The notes under the pieces are model-generated. The model had not been told where the DNA came from. It did not search any database and saw nothing but the letters and a program-made list of their open reading frames with translations. Shown one piece after another: positions 33,301 through 45,700 of a stretch of 64,000 nucleotides of DNA. How positions within the stretch are numbered: position 1 is the stretch's first letter; the number at the start of each line of letters is the position of its first letter. Origin of the DNA: Cadophora sp. MPI-SDFR-AT-0126 (Eukaryota; Ascomycota; Leotiomycetes; Helotiales; Ploettnerulaceae); assembly GCA_020747065.1 (NCBI GenBank), contig JAGMVK010000026.1, positions 186,001 through 250,000 on the forward strand, given 5' to 3'. The translations under genes were made by a program, and so were the position numbers.

Positions 33301-34132
33301 GGGTTCTGTTTGGAAGAGTGGGGAGGAGTGGAGGGGAAGTCGATTGGGCGGAAGTTTTGGTTCGTTTCGTTTCATCTGGAGGGTTGGGCGGGGAGTAGAG
33401 ATAATGGGGTTTGTTTCTAAAAGAAGGAGGTTGAGAGTGAGTGACGAATCGCAATGGATGAGGGGGATTGTTTCCTCGACTTTAAGACGAGGAGATTATC
33501 TTGTATGAGACGTAGACATCAGATGGACAGATTGTACTGTACGGAGTCGGCGTGGCCAGATGAGAAGTCCAGAAGGGGTGTAGTTGTGGACTAGGGTCAA
33601 GGATAGATGATGATGCGATTGGTCGCTTCATTGCGTTGGTGGGGTTGCGGCGGTCAAGGTCCAGGAATGTAGCGAGATATTCGGGGTTGTTTCTTCTAGA
33701 AGCTGGCTGCTGGGTGATGGACGAGCGAGCGAAAGGGATTCTTTTCCGATTGTGTGCAGATAAGATCTGAATCGTGGAGTCGAGAATCATACGTATGAGG
33801 ACAAGTGATCCGTGATCCCTGAGCTAGAGGTCTGAAATAGAAATTCGGGGTCCTGGTCTTGGGATTGAGTTTGAAGGAAGTTGTGCTGGATCGGACTTGC
33901 GATTGGGTGGGCGATTTGTGGAGGGCTGCACGGGAATGGATGGTGATGGTGTGTATGTACTGGGAGCTTGCTTGGGGAATGGTGGGGAGTAGTAGCAGGG
34001 ACGCGGTGGATGAAAGAATGGGAAAGTAAGAACGAGTTTGCCGCGGCCGATGGATCTCGGACGTGAAGGTTACAGTTGCTGAGGGGACGTGGTGGTCCAG
34101 TCGCGATAGAATATCTCGATGACTGAGTTGAG
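30350..34132. other. Long gene-free region, first part
   Basis: Many short frames exist on both strands, but none has coding-like composition, a plausible start and splice pattern, or a recognisable domain. Composition is patchy: short direct repeats CTTACCTTACCTTACCT near 30803, a C-rich block near 32700-32850, and a markedly G-rich plus strand from about 33180 to 34120. It may hold long 5' leaders, regulatory DNA or non-coding transcripts. Confidence 0.4.
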
Positions 34133-34411
34133 GTTCAAAACTGGCTGAAAAGGAGGTACGTAAGCTATCTGATGAAGATTTTGGAAATAGTTTGAAAGTT
34201 TGACTGGAATAGGCTGGTATTGCGAAGAGAAAAATGAAGGAAAGACTAAGAATGGAATAGGTTAAATCAAATCTCTCAGATGTTCAAAACTGGCAGAAGA
34301 AGAGGTACGTGAGCTACCTGATGGTGATTCTGGAAATAGTTCGAAAGTTTGCCTTGAATAGGCCGGAATTGCGAAGGACGAAATGAAGTTGGAAGACTAA
34401 GAATGGAAAAG
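34133..34411 (+). repeat. Imperfect tandem duplication, two copies of about 129 bp
   Basis: Copy 1 (34133-34260) and copy 2 (34282-34411) both begin GTTCAAAACTGGC and both end near AGACTAAGAATGGAA. They share blocks such as GGAAATAGTT and GAATAGGC. A 21-bp spacer gives a period of 149 bp. Most differences are transitions plus a few indels, so the copies are old or mutated. No frame is kept across both copies. Confidence 0.8.
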
Positions 34412-37275
34412 TTTGATGCTTGAATAGCTGGAATTTCTTGGACCGTGCCAATGAGACCAGAATTCAGACAGATGCGATAAATTTGAGATGAGTAGAAGTC
34501 GCGATAGGGTCAATTAGTAAGAGAATTTTCCATTGCAAAATGTGGGTGATCATTGCCTCTGCTGTAGCGCTGGACAAAGCGACACGAGAATCGCGGTGCT
34601 GTACCTCGGAGGAGCAGGGGAGAGAATGCAAGTTGAAGAGACGAGAAGTTCCAAAAGGGGGAAAGTATGATTTTGAATTAAGACGTGGAAGTGAGAGGCA
34701 GCAGAATTTATATTAGGAAGGACAAACGGAAGAAGATAATCATGGAGCGACTACCTATCCTCCGCCGTGACCTTAGGTGTCACTGACGGTGAAGCTCGAA
34801 CTTCACATAACTTCCAAAACTAAGCAACAGACAGAATAAATGACGATCAAAAGACCGCTCCAGACTCTCCTGCGCCTCAACAATGACATCAGTGAGTCCA
34901 TTCGACGTGTATTCTGTTGCATCGTGAGATGTGTGTGTGCGTGCGGGTGAGAGCTTGAGCCACGATGCGCAGTGCTTGCATCTCCCTGACATGACTGCAT
35001 GAGCCGAGGTTCGCCACACAAACAAGATCAGAACATCAGACTGGTTGAAGTGTGGCACAGCTTGGGTTATCGAGCCACGGATGTGAACGTTTGGGAATTG
35101 TCCGATGAGCTGCATGTGTGATGGAGTTTTGGAGGGGTACAAGATTCGGAGTCGGCGAGAATCATTGAAAATGGGCCTGCTGAAGCGAAAGGCCGAGTAG
35201 GGATTCTCGAGTGAAAAGCATCATCGTCGTACGAACAAAGTACCGCGAACAGGAGTAAAAGGGAAGTGGAGACACGAACTAATAATTTGTAATCCAGAAG
35301 ATTTCGAAATGAGTTCCACGCGTACAAAATGAGTACGGAGATACAAAGATTCAGTGATACCAAAATTTGACTCGCCCATTTCATCCTCATTTGAGCGTTG
35401 AAGCCGTCCAGCCAATGAGATCTCAAAACAGCTCTCTAAGGCAAGGTCCAAGAGTTTGGGGGTTTTTCTTTTGCGTAATACCCGTCAAGAAATGTGTATC
35501 TCCCATCGTCCGCAAAGCCAAGGTATGCATTTGTATTGGTTCAAACTCGTTACTACTTTTCATCCCATGATAAATGAGATCGATCATTGGCCACACATCA
35601 GCCCAGGTCTCGTTCGATATGGCCAGACCCGGGTTGGCTTGGCTCCAAAATACACCAGTTGAAGCTAGTTTGACAAGGGGCCAGCAGGCGGTCTGTCCCT
35701 CGCAATGGATTAGATTGGCAAAGTATCGCAAGCTTCCGTCAGCCCTAAATGAAGGTCAGCGGGAATCTTCAGCCCTGTGACGATGCGCGACGATGCACCC
35801 CTCGTCCGGCGACCAATATGATGTCGGCGACAATGTAAGCTGCAGCGCGCCAGCAGGGCTGTGAAGGCTGGATGCTGCAGGTGAGAGTATGGTGGTGGCA
35901 TGGTACAGTACGGTGGGGGAGTTAGATAAATTTTTATTGTGTATTGGGAAGGGGAGAATAAGATCTCTCGTTTCCCTCGACCTGTTAGCTTTGATATCCA
36001 GACCGATACATTCGCAGACCTCTTGACCTTATCGACTACGTTTCTGTAATTTCTTGCACATATTTGCCCCAGTTGCTGGAGGTGCTGGCACTTGCCTACC
36101 TATCTACAATACCTTTTGCGGACATATTTGCCCCTTTTCACCTGCATCGAACCACCGAGCTGGACGGCGTACGCACTTATCCAGCACACTGGCTTTGGGT
36201 TGCTTTGGGTTGCATATCGCGCTTCGAGGATCGACTGGCTGAGAAGCCATCGCTGGTTTGATTTGACTGGGCGTCCAACCTGAGTTGCGTGTTGTTGTGT
36301 TGCTGCTGCACAGGAGTTGATCTCCGCAGGGAATTGCCCGTACGGTACTTATCGTTCCGAACCTCAAAGGATCCTCGACTCGAGTCAACCTCGACTCCAC
36401 GATCAATACAAAGAAAAGCTCGCGACAAACGCCACCACAAGGAGGGAGATAGAGAAGCTACACGCTTGTTGGAAAAGGGATCGGATACAAGTGCAGTTTT
36501 TATTCGGAGACGCAAACAAACGGCAGCGAGAGGCATTTGACGGGTCATTATCATTGCCCAGCAATTATCAATTGGCATTCGCCCGAAAGGGAAACCCAAA
36601 GCCGAAGTGAGTTAAGCTTATTAGTCCCACTCCGGCACGTCCTGTTTCTCTATCCGTCCCTGATCTTCATTTGCCATCCGAGACTACCCACGGCACCTAT
36701 CTCTCCCTCTTCCCTCCCACCTATAAACTCTCTTTGCTCTCATCTCCGTTGTCTGCAGCAGACGGCAGAAACCGCAGATCGGTTCTCCCTTGCGTTGAAA
36801 TCGAAGGCGAGAAGAAGGAGAGAAGGTTTCATAAGAAGCAAGGGGGCAGATCAACATCGCATCGCAGAGTTGCAAGCCGCCGGTACTCGAGGTAGCCGTG
36901 AGCTTCCCCTCATCCCGTCTCACGTCAATTGTCTTGTGATCCATTGATCGCACAGCATACCCACACCAGTCTATCTTTGTCCTATTCCGTCGCCGTCAAC
37001 CAGCAGTTGACTAGCATTGTACAACGTCTGGCCGGTAGTACTCGCGCGACTTGCGCGACTCTACCCATTCTACCAGCTTTCCTCTACCGTATCTCATCTC
37101 TTCATCCGCACCTTGCCGCTGACGACAAAACGAGCGGCCGCACGTCTTGCGCCTTATAAGCGCGGACGAATCCCGACCTCGCAGATTCCTGTCTAATCTG
37201 AATCATCTGCTTACCTGCTTTACAATAGCTTCATACGGTCCGAAACGAAGATACTTACCGAATTGGAAGACGTGA
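34412..37275. other. Long gene-free region, second part
   Basis: No coding frame can be supported. The last 1-1.5 kb before the Zn2Cys6 gene contains CT-rich runs and short ATG-initiated frames, suggesting a long leader or leader introns. Confidence 0.4.
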
Positions 37276-37371
37276 ATGGAGGACAAGCGATGCATGAGCG
37301 GAAAAGGATCACAAGATGGAGGAGCCCAAACCGAAAGACGAGACTGTGAAGAAACAGAAGAGGGCGAGTAG
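37276..37371 (+). promoter_or_regulatory. Upstream ORF overlapping the regulator's start codon
   Basis: An ATG at 37276 opens a 31-codon frame that ends at TAG 37369-37371, past the presumed main ATG at 37316. A further ATG at 37290 also reads through the main start in another frame. Ribosomes would have to skip or reinitiate, so these could lower translation. The effect is inferred. Confidence 0.4.
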
Positions 37372-39410
37372 GCCAAAGGTTAAAACGGGATGTAACAACT
37401 GCAAGTGGGTTTTCCCGGTTCTCGCATCTACTGTGCCGTGCTGATCCATGACAGAAACCGGAGAGTGAAGTGCGATGAGACGAGACCACAATGTATGTTC
37501 CGCGAAGCAGATTGAAGATATACCTGCTAACGGCAGTAGGTCTGAAATGTGTACGATCGGGTCGACAATGCGAAGGATATCCGGCATACAAGAGGACTGT
37601 AGAGTCGGCCATTCCAATTGCTCCGCGACCCGAAAATCCTTCAGGATCCATTTCTGCAGCCTCGATGTCCTCCTCTTCAACGTCTGAATCACCACCAGCT
37701 GTGAGGCACCCGGTTCGGAAACACCGAGTCATACAAGTCCCTCGAGCCCGAGTTCGAAAACGGCAGGTTGTGATACCTGATAACCCAGTAGTCAAATATA
37801 TATCTCCGAGACAGACACCGGAACTACCATCCCCGACGTTATACCGGCCTGGAGGGTTTGCATTCGATTCGCAGGAAGGACAATACTTTCAAGTGTTCCG
37901 GACGCATACTGCGAGTGAGCTGTCTGGATTCTTTGATTCAGAATTCTGGCAACGAAGTGTACTTCAGGAGAGTCATTCAGAGGCGTCTATAAGGCATGCT
38001 GTGATTGCCTTGGGAGCTTTATACAAGACGTTAGAGAAGGCTTCGGAATCGCCGCCAGGATCACCGGATAGTGGGGCATATGACACGGCGCCTAGGCATT
38101 ATAATTTCGCTTTGCAGCAATATGGAAAGGCTCTGACGAGATTACGAGAATCCTTAGAGAACAGAGAGACCAGATCAGAGAGGACGATCCTGATATCGAT
38201 TGTCCTATTTACTTGTTTTCAATCGTTTACTGGAGATCACAAGGCGGCCATATCACAGATCCAACATGGGTTAGGCCTCCTCGAGGAACGAAGACACGAT
38301 TCGAGACAGCCACTTATACGAAGGAAAGACGATGTTGTCGAGGATGAGTTGGTTCAGATGTTTACACGCCTTGCGATCCAGGCAAAATCTTACGACATGG
38401 CATTTCACTTTCCACATCCTTATGTGATCCGTCTTACTCCACAAACACGGCAGGATCCTACATCACCACAGTCTCAGTCGTCTCCTTCGGATACCTCAAG
38501 TACATCGATGGATTCGAATATCCCAGAGACTTTCCTAAATTCGCAGGAAGCAAGGACTGCTCTGGACACAATCTGCGAGCGTATAATGCGTTTTCAAGAG
38601 CTACTCTCGTCTTATCATCGTGGACCGAACAATATTCTTCCCAAATCTGTGCAGTCTCTCGGTATGGGATTCGGCATTCAACTCAAACAATGGGGGGCTG
38701 CATTCACACCATTACTAGAAACCCGCCGAAATCGTGGAGTCTCCAACACGGAAAGAGCTGGCATTGATGTGCTAAAGATGCTACAACTCATGACCGGGAT
38801 TCTTTACCAAATGGGCTTCAGCACCAGTGAGATGGACTTTGACAATTTCTACCCGCAATTCAAGGAGATCGTCGAACTTGCAAAGGAGGTCGTCGTGGAC
38901 GAAGAACTCCTCCTCGCACAACAACGATGCGGTAGTATATCTTCCTGTCGCCATAAGCAGACTCCCAGCTACAACTTCCCTGGCTTGGCATCTCATCAGC
39001 CGGGGGCACATATAGACGAAGATGATTACTTGCACATCAAACCCTCATTCGCCCTCGATCTCGGCATCGTTCCTCCCCTCTTCGTCGTAGCGACCAAATG
39101 CCGCGACCGCAAACTCAGACGTGAAGCCATCCGTCTGCTTATGGCTAGTCCACGACGAGAAGGCATGTGGGATTCTATCCTGAGCGGGAGAGTCGGAGGC
39201 TGGATCATGCATATTGAAGAGGCGGGCTTGACGCCTTGGGATGGAAGAGGTGCTGGAGTTGGAGAGATCGTGAGTGATGAGAAGAGGGTTATGGTCAAGG
39301 AGATTCTGTTTGATATGCAGAGTCGTGAGGCGACGCTTAGGTGTGGGACAAGGGGTGCGAGGGAGGGTGATATGGATGATAGGGCGAAGGAGACGCATAT
39401 TTGGTGGTGA
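37316..39410 (+). CDS. Zn2Cys6 fungal transcription factor
   Basis: This is a nuclear DNA-binding regulator of 665 residues. The exons are 37316-37404, 37455-37492 and 37540-39410. The introns have GTGGGT and GTATGT donors, and the second has a GCTAAC branch site and the acceptor CAGTAG. Spliced, the N-terminus gives the binuclear zinc cluster: GCNNCK, RRVKCDETRPQC, then KCVRSGRQCEGY, with six cysteines in family spacing and basic residues before it (KKQKRASRPKVK). A Ser/Pro linker follows, then a helical regulatory half (HTASELSGFFDSEFWQRSVLQES, with AVIALGAL) typical of fungal-specific regulators. An in-frame stop at 37295-37297 supports the ATG at 37316. The target is unknown. Cyanase lies 880 bp downstream on the same strand. 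Confidence 0.9.
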
Positions 39411-40290
39411 GGTTGACTGGATGAATGGATTTTAGGACGACACTACAGATTAAGATTAAACATATCACAGAGGGATGTGTATGCGTTTACGAGCCATACG
39501 AGTTATGAGCAACGAGATTCGGGATTTTGGGACGAATATGGGAATTTGGATTGATATTGGGCACCTGCCTGAAGGCAGAGAGTGCCAAAGCAAAGAAAAT
39601 GAGGTGCAGAGGTCTGGGGAAGGGGAATTAGAGGAGGATGAAATGATGTTTGGTTTATATACCCTGAATATTCTGACAATTATCTTTTGAGTCATCTATC
39701 ACATTTACAACATTTCATTCTCCCTGTTTCTTTCTCATTGGAGATGGTTGTTCTGCAGACTCGGGTTTGAGATTTGCTGTTTGTGGAGGGGTGGATGGAT
39801 GGGTGGGTGGATGATCTTCGGTCTATGTCTCATCACGGGTGACCTTACCTATTCGCAAACCCAAAGCCCGTGAGGCCACTTACGGATAGATAGATTATTT
39901 TGGGGATTCATTCACCTGTCGGTCTAACGGATTGCTTTGCTTCTACCAAGTAGCCTGACTTACTTGACTAGATTTTAAGTAACTTAAGCATCAGTGCAGT
40001 GCAGTGCATGCATATCCCGTGAGGCTCACTTGGGCTGCTCGGCGTGGGGCTTCGGGGTTATCCCGGCATTCGATTTGGATCTACAATGCCTGTCCCGTCG
40101 GCCGAGGAGGGGAGGGAGGGGTCATGACGTCCGATCTGTTAGGTCGGTCTCCGCGGGGTAATTCGTTGATATAAACACCACCGAACTCTCCAAAAATATT
40201 TCCAATTCTGTCTACTAAATTGTTTAACATCAACTTCTCCAGATCAGTCCTTTATATTTTACAGTTGCTTTCCAGTTTCAATTGGTCAAT
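39411..40290. other. Intergenic, promoter of cyanase
   Basis: There is no gene here. It contains GGATGGATGGGTGGGTGGATG near 39792 and CAGTGCAGTGCAGTGCATGC near 39993, both simple repeats. GATATAAAC at about 40168 is a candidate TATA element for the gene at 40291. Confidence 0.45.
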
Positions 40291-41467
40291 ATGGCGGATA
40301 ATAAGAATATCGCTGTTTTGGACGTGAGTTTACCTTCTTTCTTGTTTTTATTTGATCTACCCCGCACTGCGTTGCATTGCTTTTGTCGCCGGGCGAGGTT
40401 TGGAATTGAGGCGTGGTTTATGCTGCGTTTTGGATTGGAGTGGGACGAGATTTGGAGGTTTAGGGAGACGAGGGAGATGTGATTGTGCAGTTGGAGCTTG
40501 TTGGAGGGATGGAAGCTGGGTTGGAGATAATTGGGAGCACTTGGGATCATTAGGATTCTGGTCGGGCAGTGCGAGTGGTGTCAACTCCAATCGACCAGAC
40601 TACGGACTTCCAAACCTATCCATATTGTTTCTCCTCCTCAATCCTCGACCTCCAAAAAGGTGATCCTAGCTAACACCGTACAGTCCAGCATAGTCGACCG
40701 CCTCCCCGCCTCCTCCTCAACCCTCTTCGCCGCAAAAGCCTCCAAGCGCCTAACGTTCGAATCCATCGCCTCCTCCCTCGGTCGCTCCGAAGTCGCCGTC
40801 GCAGCCCTGTTCTACGGCCAAGCGCAGGCCAGCGTTGAGGACGTGAAGAAACTGGCTGAGATACTGGATGTGGATGAAAAGAAGTTGGGGGAGCAGTTGC
40901 TTGGGTTCCCGGATAGGGGGAGGGCGGGGCCGATGCCGCCGGTGGAACCGTTGATTTATAGGCTGTATGAGGTAGTACAGAATTATGGGTGAGTGGGTTG
41001 GTGTAGATTTTTGGGGGTGAAAGGGGGGGGGGAGGAAAAGGGGGTGGGGAAGAGGGAAGAGGGAAGGAGATAAATATATGCTGACGAGAAATGTTAGGTA
41101 CGCATACAAGGCCATCTTGAACGAGAAATTCGGAGATGGCATCATGTCTGCTATCTCTTTTAGCACGAAGGTCGATAAGGAGGTTGATGAGCAGGGGAAT
41201 GCTTGGGCGGTTATCACTATGAGGGGGAAGTGGTGAGTCTTGAAGCTCTTCTTTTCTTTGCTCTGGTTTTTCGTGTTTCAGGGAGTATATTGTGGTGGTT
41301 GAGCGGAGGAAGATGAGGAGGGAGGGGGAGAAGAGGAGACTTGTGGCTTGATATGAGGAGTGAGAATGCTCGCTTGGAAAGAGAAGACGTTAGAGAGAAA
41401 GCCTGGAGAGGGAGATCATGAGAAATTCACTGACTTTTGGTGCAGGCTGCCATTTACTCGTTTCTAG
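40291..41467 (+). CDS. Cyanase (cyanate hydratase)
   Basis: Cyanase converts cyanate and bicarbonate to ammonia and CO2 in the cytosol. The four exons are 40291-40323, 40684-40988, 41098-41232 and 41446-41467, giving 164 residues, the usual size. Donors are GTGAGT in all three introns. The last exon is only 22 bp and supplies the conserved C-terminal GKWLPFTRF. The N-terminal helical bundle ([27 protein letters not shown]) is followed by the catalytic part: the Arg and Glu in [14 protein letters not shown] and the Ser in [13 protein letters not shown] are the known active-site residues. The first intron (360 nt) is long for this genome. Codons turn from C-rich to G-rich within exon 2. Confidence 0.93.
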
Positions 41468-42753
41468 ATGTCTCTTACTTCTGACCTGAGAAAGAATTGT
41501 TGGTCACGAATACGGATGTGTTGAATTGCATTGCTATACTAGCAGATAGCTGGAGATATGGTCATAACTATCATTGTTATTTACTTGCTACCCTACCCGT
41601 GACTTCCCTGGACCTCAAGCTTGTTTTTGCTCTTTTCCGACATGATAATCAGTCTTTTCGCGTCGGTATTTATAGCCACCCAGCTTTTGGTGTAGATTTA
41701 TTCACTTTTATGAAGAGCGACGAAAGAATTCTATCTTGTGGGTCTCCCTTTTGTCTCTGTGTCTGCTTTTCCAGCAGTGTATAAATGTCTCTCTACCTAC
41801 CGGACTTGAATGGGAAAGCACCCCTTATGCCGAGCGGCCGTAGCTATATCTCTTTGGCGATTTAATGACCCAGCTCTCTAGGTTCACCATGTCTATAAAT
41901 ACTTCAAATCAAGTGAGGATCTAGTCGCACACAGGAGATTGCTTGGGACTTGTTGACGATTGATGGTGAAGCTCGAGCTTGTGCAACGTGAATTGTCTAA
42001 GAATCCTACTCGTTTCCTGGTGCACATTCAGACAGAAGAGCCAAAGCCAGCAGACTGAAGACAAACAGACTTCGAGACTCATCAGTTTGCCATGTTGCCC
42101 GTCATCTCGTCATACATTACAGGCCACACTTCTAGTCTGATGGTTTAGTACAGAAATAAGTTTTCGGTCTTATTCGATTCTGTTGTTTGAGGTGAGTTCA
42201 AATGGTTCTGCTCAGGGGGCTTTCCACATTTGACAGCTTGAAGAAAAGGGGGAAGTTATTCCGCTCGCAAAAGTGTCAAGTCCAGATATGGTTCGAAATC
42301 AGCCATATCATGCCAGTATGTTTCTCTTGTAATTTGAGTCGTTACCCACTTGCATAGAACCAAGACTAGGACTTATCGGAGATCTTCGACTGAGTTCACC
42401 TCTGGGTTTGCATCATGCGGGATTTCTTCCTCTGACGGTGACACGCTAGACGAACTTCCGGAGGATGGTTATACTTTAAGTAGAGCTTCAAGATCAAGTA
42501 GAAGATTAGAAATACTGGACTGCCCTTTAACTAAGTCTTTGACGTGATTCCGTAGCTGTCTCGGCGAGCTGTTGCTGAATTAAGCGAAAGTCAATAAAGA
42601 CGCCGAGAGCAGATTTTTAATTTTGGCGCGGTACAGAAAATACCGGGGATTCACAGTAATTGGAGGATCTTCAATGGCATTCTACTGAGATTTCTAAGAC
42701 TACATGTGCTAAACAGGATTAGCTACATCGCTCAATCGTTCCTCTATGTCTGT
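41468..42753. other. Intergenic, no gene seen
   Basis: This lies between the 3' end of cyanase and the 3' end of the subtilisin gene, which are convergent. Short frames only, with no recognisable motif. Confidence 0.45.
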
Positions 42754-45700
42754 CTACGCGCCACCAAATATTGGCCCATCTCTATCCACATTCCCACTGA
42801 AAAACTCACTCCCGTCTGATCGAGCTTGCTTATCGTACGACATCCTCAGATTCTGATACTTCTCCGTACCATTCGGGTACGCGATCTCAACATAAAACCC
42901 GATAGCCAAGAGCGCGTTACTCAAGGTAGCTTGCACTGCACCCACATGGAATCTCAAGACATCCGCAGTGGCCACTGGCTGGCTGTATACCATTCTCACA
43001 GACCTGAGAGAACATTCCATGGTATAGTCGCTAGATGAGACGTTTGAGAGTTGCGAGATGCCACCGAAAGAGTTCAGCGCGGTGCCGAGTTGGAGTTGGG
43101 TACGGGCACATCCGATGCCGTTGTCGTCGAGGGATGTCGTTGAGACCGACACGGATGTCCACGGCCCAAGAGATCCAGGTACTTCGATATCGAATAAGTA
43201 ATCGCCGACCCTTGAGTCCGGATATGCTCGACTGTAAATCTCGGTCCGATTGATTGGCCCGTATGCGAGAGCAGGCAGGAATGTGGAATTTGAAGTTTTG
43301 ATCTCGAATACGTATTTCGCTACTTCTGTCATGCTCTGTTGATACGTTGCGTTCAATCGCGCAGAGATGTGAAGCTCGCCCACGGTGTTGCTGTGCCATG
43401 ATGGCCATTCTCCCCACGTGATGGTGAAGATACCAGTGCTTTGGTCGAAGGCTGTCGTACCGATTCGAGTCCCCGAAGAGGAGAGTGAGGCTCCTGAAGC
43501 GACCGATACAAACTCTGGCGGGAGGATGAATGTTGATTTCGTGCCCTCGTATAGACGAGTTGGGATGTTTATCTGGATCGCGATAGCGAGCCATTCGTTG
43601 GCGTCTTCGAAACTGTCTGTGTAACCGTCTAGGGAGACAATGGAAATGTCCTGGAATACTGGTACGTAGCCGGTTGGCGCAGGACCACTTTTCAGTGTGG
43701 TGGTTTTGATTATGCTTGACGACGTCGAAGTCGAAGTGGCGGTAGATGAGCTTCGAACAGTGCTGGTTCCTTTGGCAGCAAGACAAGAGCATGCGGACGA
43801 GACACGAGCGGGACTTCCACCACATTGTAGTATGTTTGTTGGGATGCCAGCCGAGGCTGTAAGCGTCGCTGCAGTGTATGAGCTACAGAGCGGTGCCATG
43901 ATTGAAGATGATCGGATCATTTGACGTAAGCAGTTGTCCTCATTGCATTTCATTGTTGATGTCAGGACTGAAGAAGTCGTAAGTGATTTAGATGAGCTGA
44001 CTGCTGTTGTGGTGCTTGTTTGGAAAGTCGAGCTAGACAAAGTAGACGATTGGGTGGAGGTCGGGGTTGAAATTGGTGCGCTGCTTGATGTCTCTCCCGG
44101 AATCGGGTCGTCGCCTAATTGAATTCTGAACATATCAGACAGGAAAAGCTGCCAGTCGTCCGGATTATTCGCATCACCAAACATCCGCAGAACCCTCGAT
44201 AGAAGCTTGTATTTGCCGGACGGAATATCAGTGCCATTAGCAAAGGATTGAAATCTAGTAAACCCAACAGCGTTGAATCTCCCAATGAATTGAAGAGGAA
44301 AGTCAGAGTAGCCACCAAAAACGTTTGGCTGGGTTCGCAGTGATCCCGACCAGGTCTTCGACCCGCTTCCGAATTGAAGTGGATAGGAGAACTGATCGAC
44401 TGTCCAGTCTTCGCTAACAAGATCAAACGAAAATTCGTAGCTTCCATATCGGATCGCGTAGTAGATCTCTGGAGAGTCAAGCTGGGCGGGAAAGTACGGG
44501 CGACTTTGCCAGTCAACACTTTATGAGTCAGTAAGTCGCAACAGTTGACCATACTATCCAAAGACTTACGGATACAATATGCCGTCAGAATCATCATAAC
44601 GGAAGGCTAGAGGAGCATCTTCCAGTGGAGTCCAGTTGTATGTAGAAACCTCAACTCCCATGTACGGTACTGATACCAGTTCACCATTGTCGCCTCCAAA
44701 AAGTACTTTCCCACTCCACAATGGAGCCAAAGTACTGTTAGCGACACTCGGAGGAGGGATAAAAGTTACGTCAACGTCTGCGGTTGCTCCAGGTCCGATC
44801 GTGATGCTGTCTGGAGCTTGGATAGACCCAGAAGCGCCGGCAATGACAGGTGGGTAGTAACTGTTTGGATACCACTCTTGATCTCGCGATTCGATTGTAA
44901 CCGCGCTTTCATGTGAGATGTTGTATGTCGCTTCACTGGTACCATTATTGAGCAACGTTATTCGATGAGTGCTGATCCGATTGTCTGTATCGTTCAGGGA
45001 AATCTTGTTGTTCGACGTAATTGTGGTTGAGTAGCCAAGCAACTTCACTGCATCCACCATTCCAGCGCCCTGCTGCGCCAAAGATGCAATTCCGACAACA
45101 GTCTTTCCATTCGGGCTGGTACTGAGAGATGTGGCAGTAGTTAGAAGCTTTTGTGCAAACTCGACATGGTCTTTCTTGGCGTGTGCATAGAACAAAGCAG
45201 CGACTCCTGCGATGTACGGGGTAGAAAATGAGGTGCCGGATGCAACGGCAAACTGATTCCCAGGAAAACATCCATACACCGCTCCACCGGGAGCTGAGAT
45301 GGATGGGCTGAAATCGTTCTCGAATGTTGGGCCCCACGATGAGAAAAAGGACATCTCGCCAGAATTTGGTCTGTCAGACGGAAAGGCTGCTGTATCTGCG
45401 TCCTCAGAAATCGTGAGGTTCAATGTGTACCCTTTGCTGATCTGCTCCGTGGCCCACGATCCGACACTACTATTTGTCACAGCCCAAAGATGAATTGCTT
45501 CACTTAGCAAGAAATCTTGTGTTGGGTAGTAGAATCCTTGGTCATACGTATCCCACATCACAACGTATCCAAAGCCACTCCTAGAAAGAGTGTTATATCC
45601 CTGTCCAAAACAGATCCCCCGTGGTAGGAGAAGTGCTTCATCATTCGTCCCAGACGCTCCATAATTGCACGAATCGCTTGTCCCAACAGTTACTTGGGCA

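Noticed and set aside
36177..36947. Overlapping frames of 80-140 residues upstream of the Zn2Cys6 gene
   Set aside because: Several frames are open on both strands over the same DNA. No domain or conserved-looking protein was found, and a leader or promoter is more likely.
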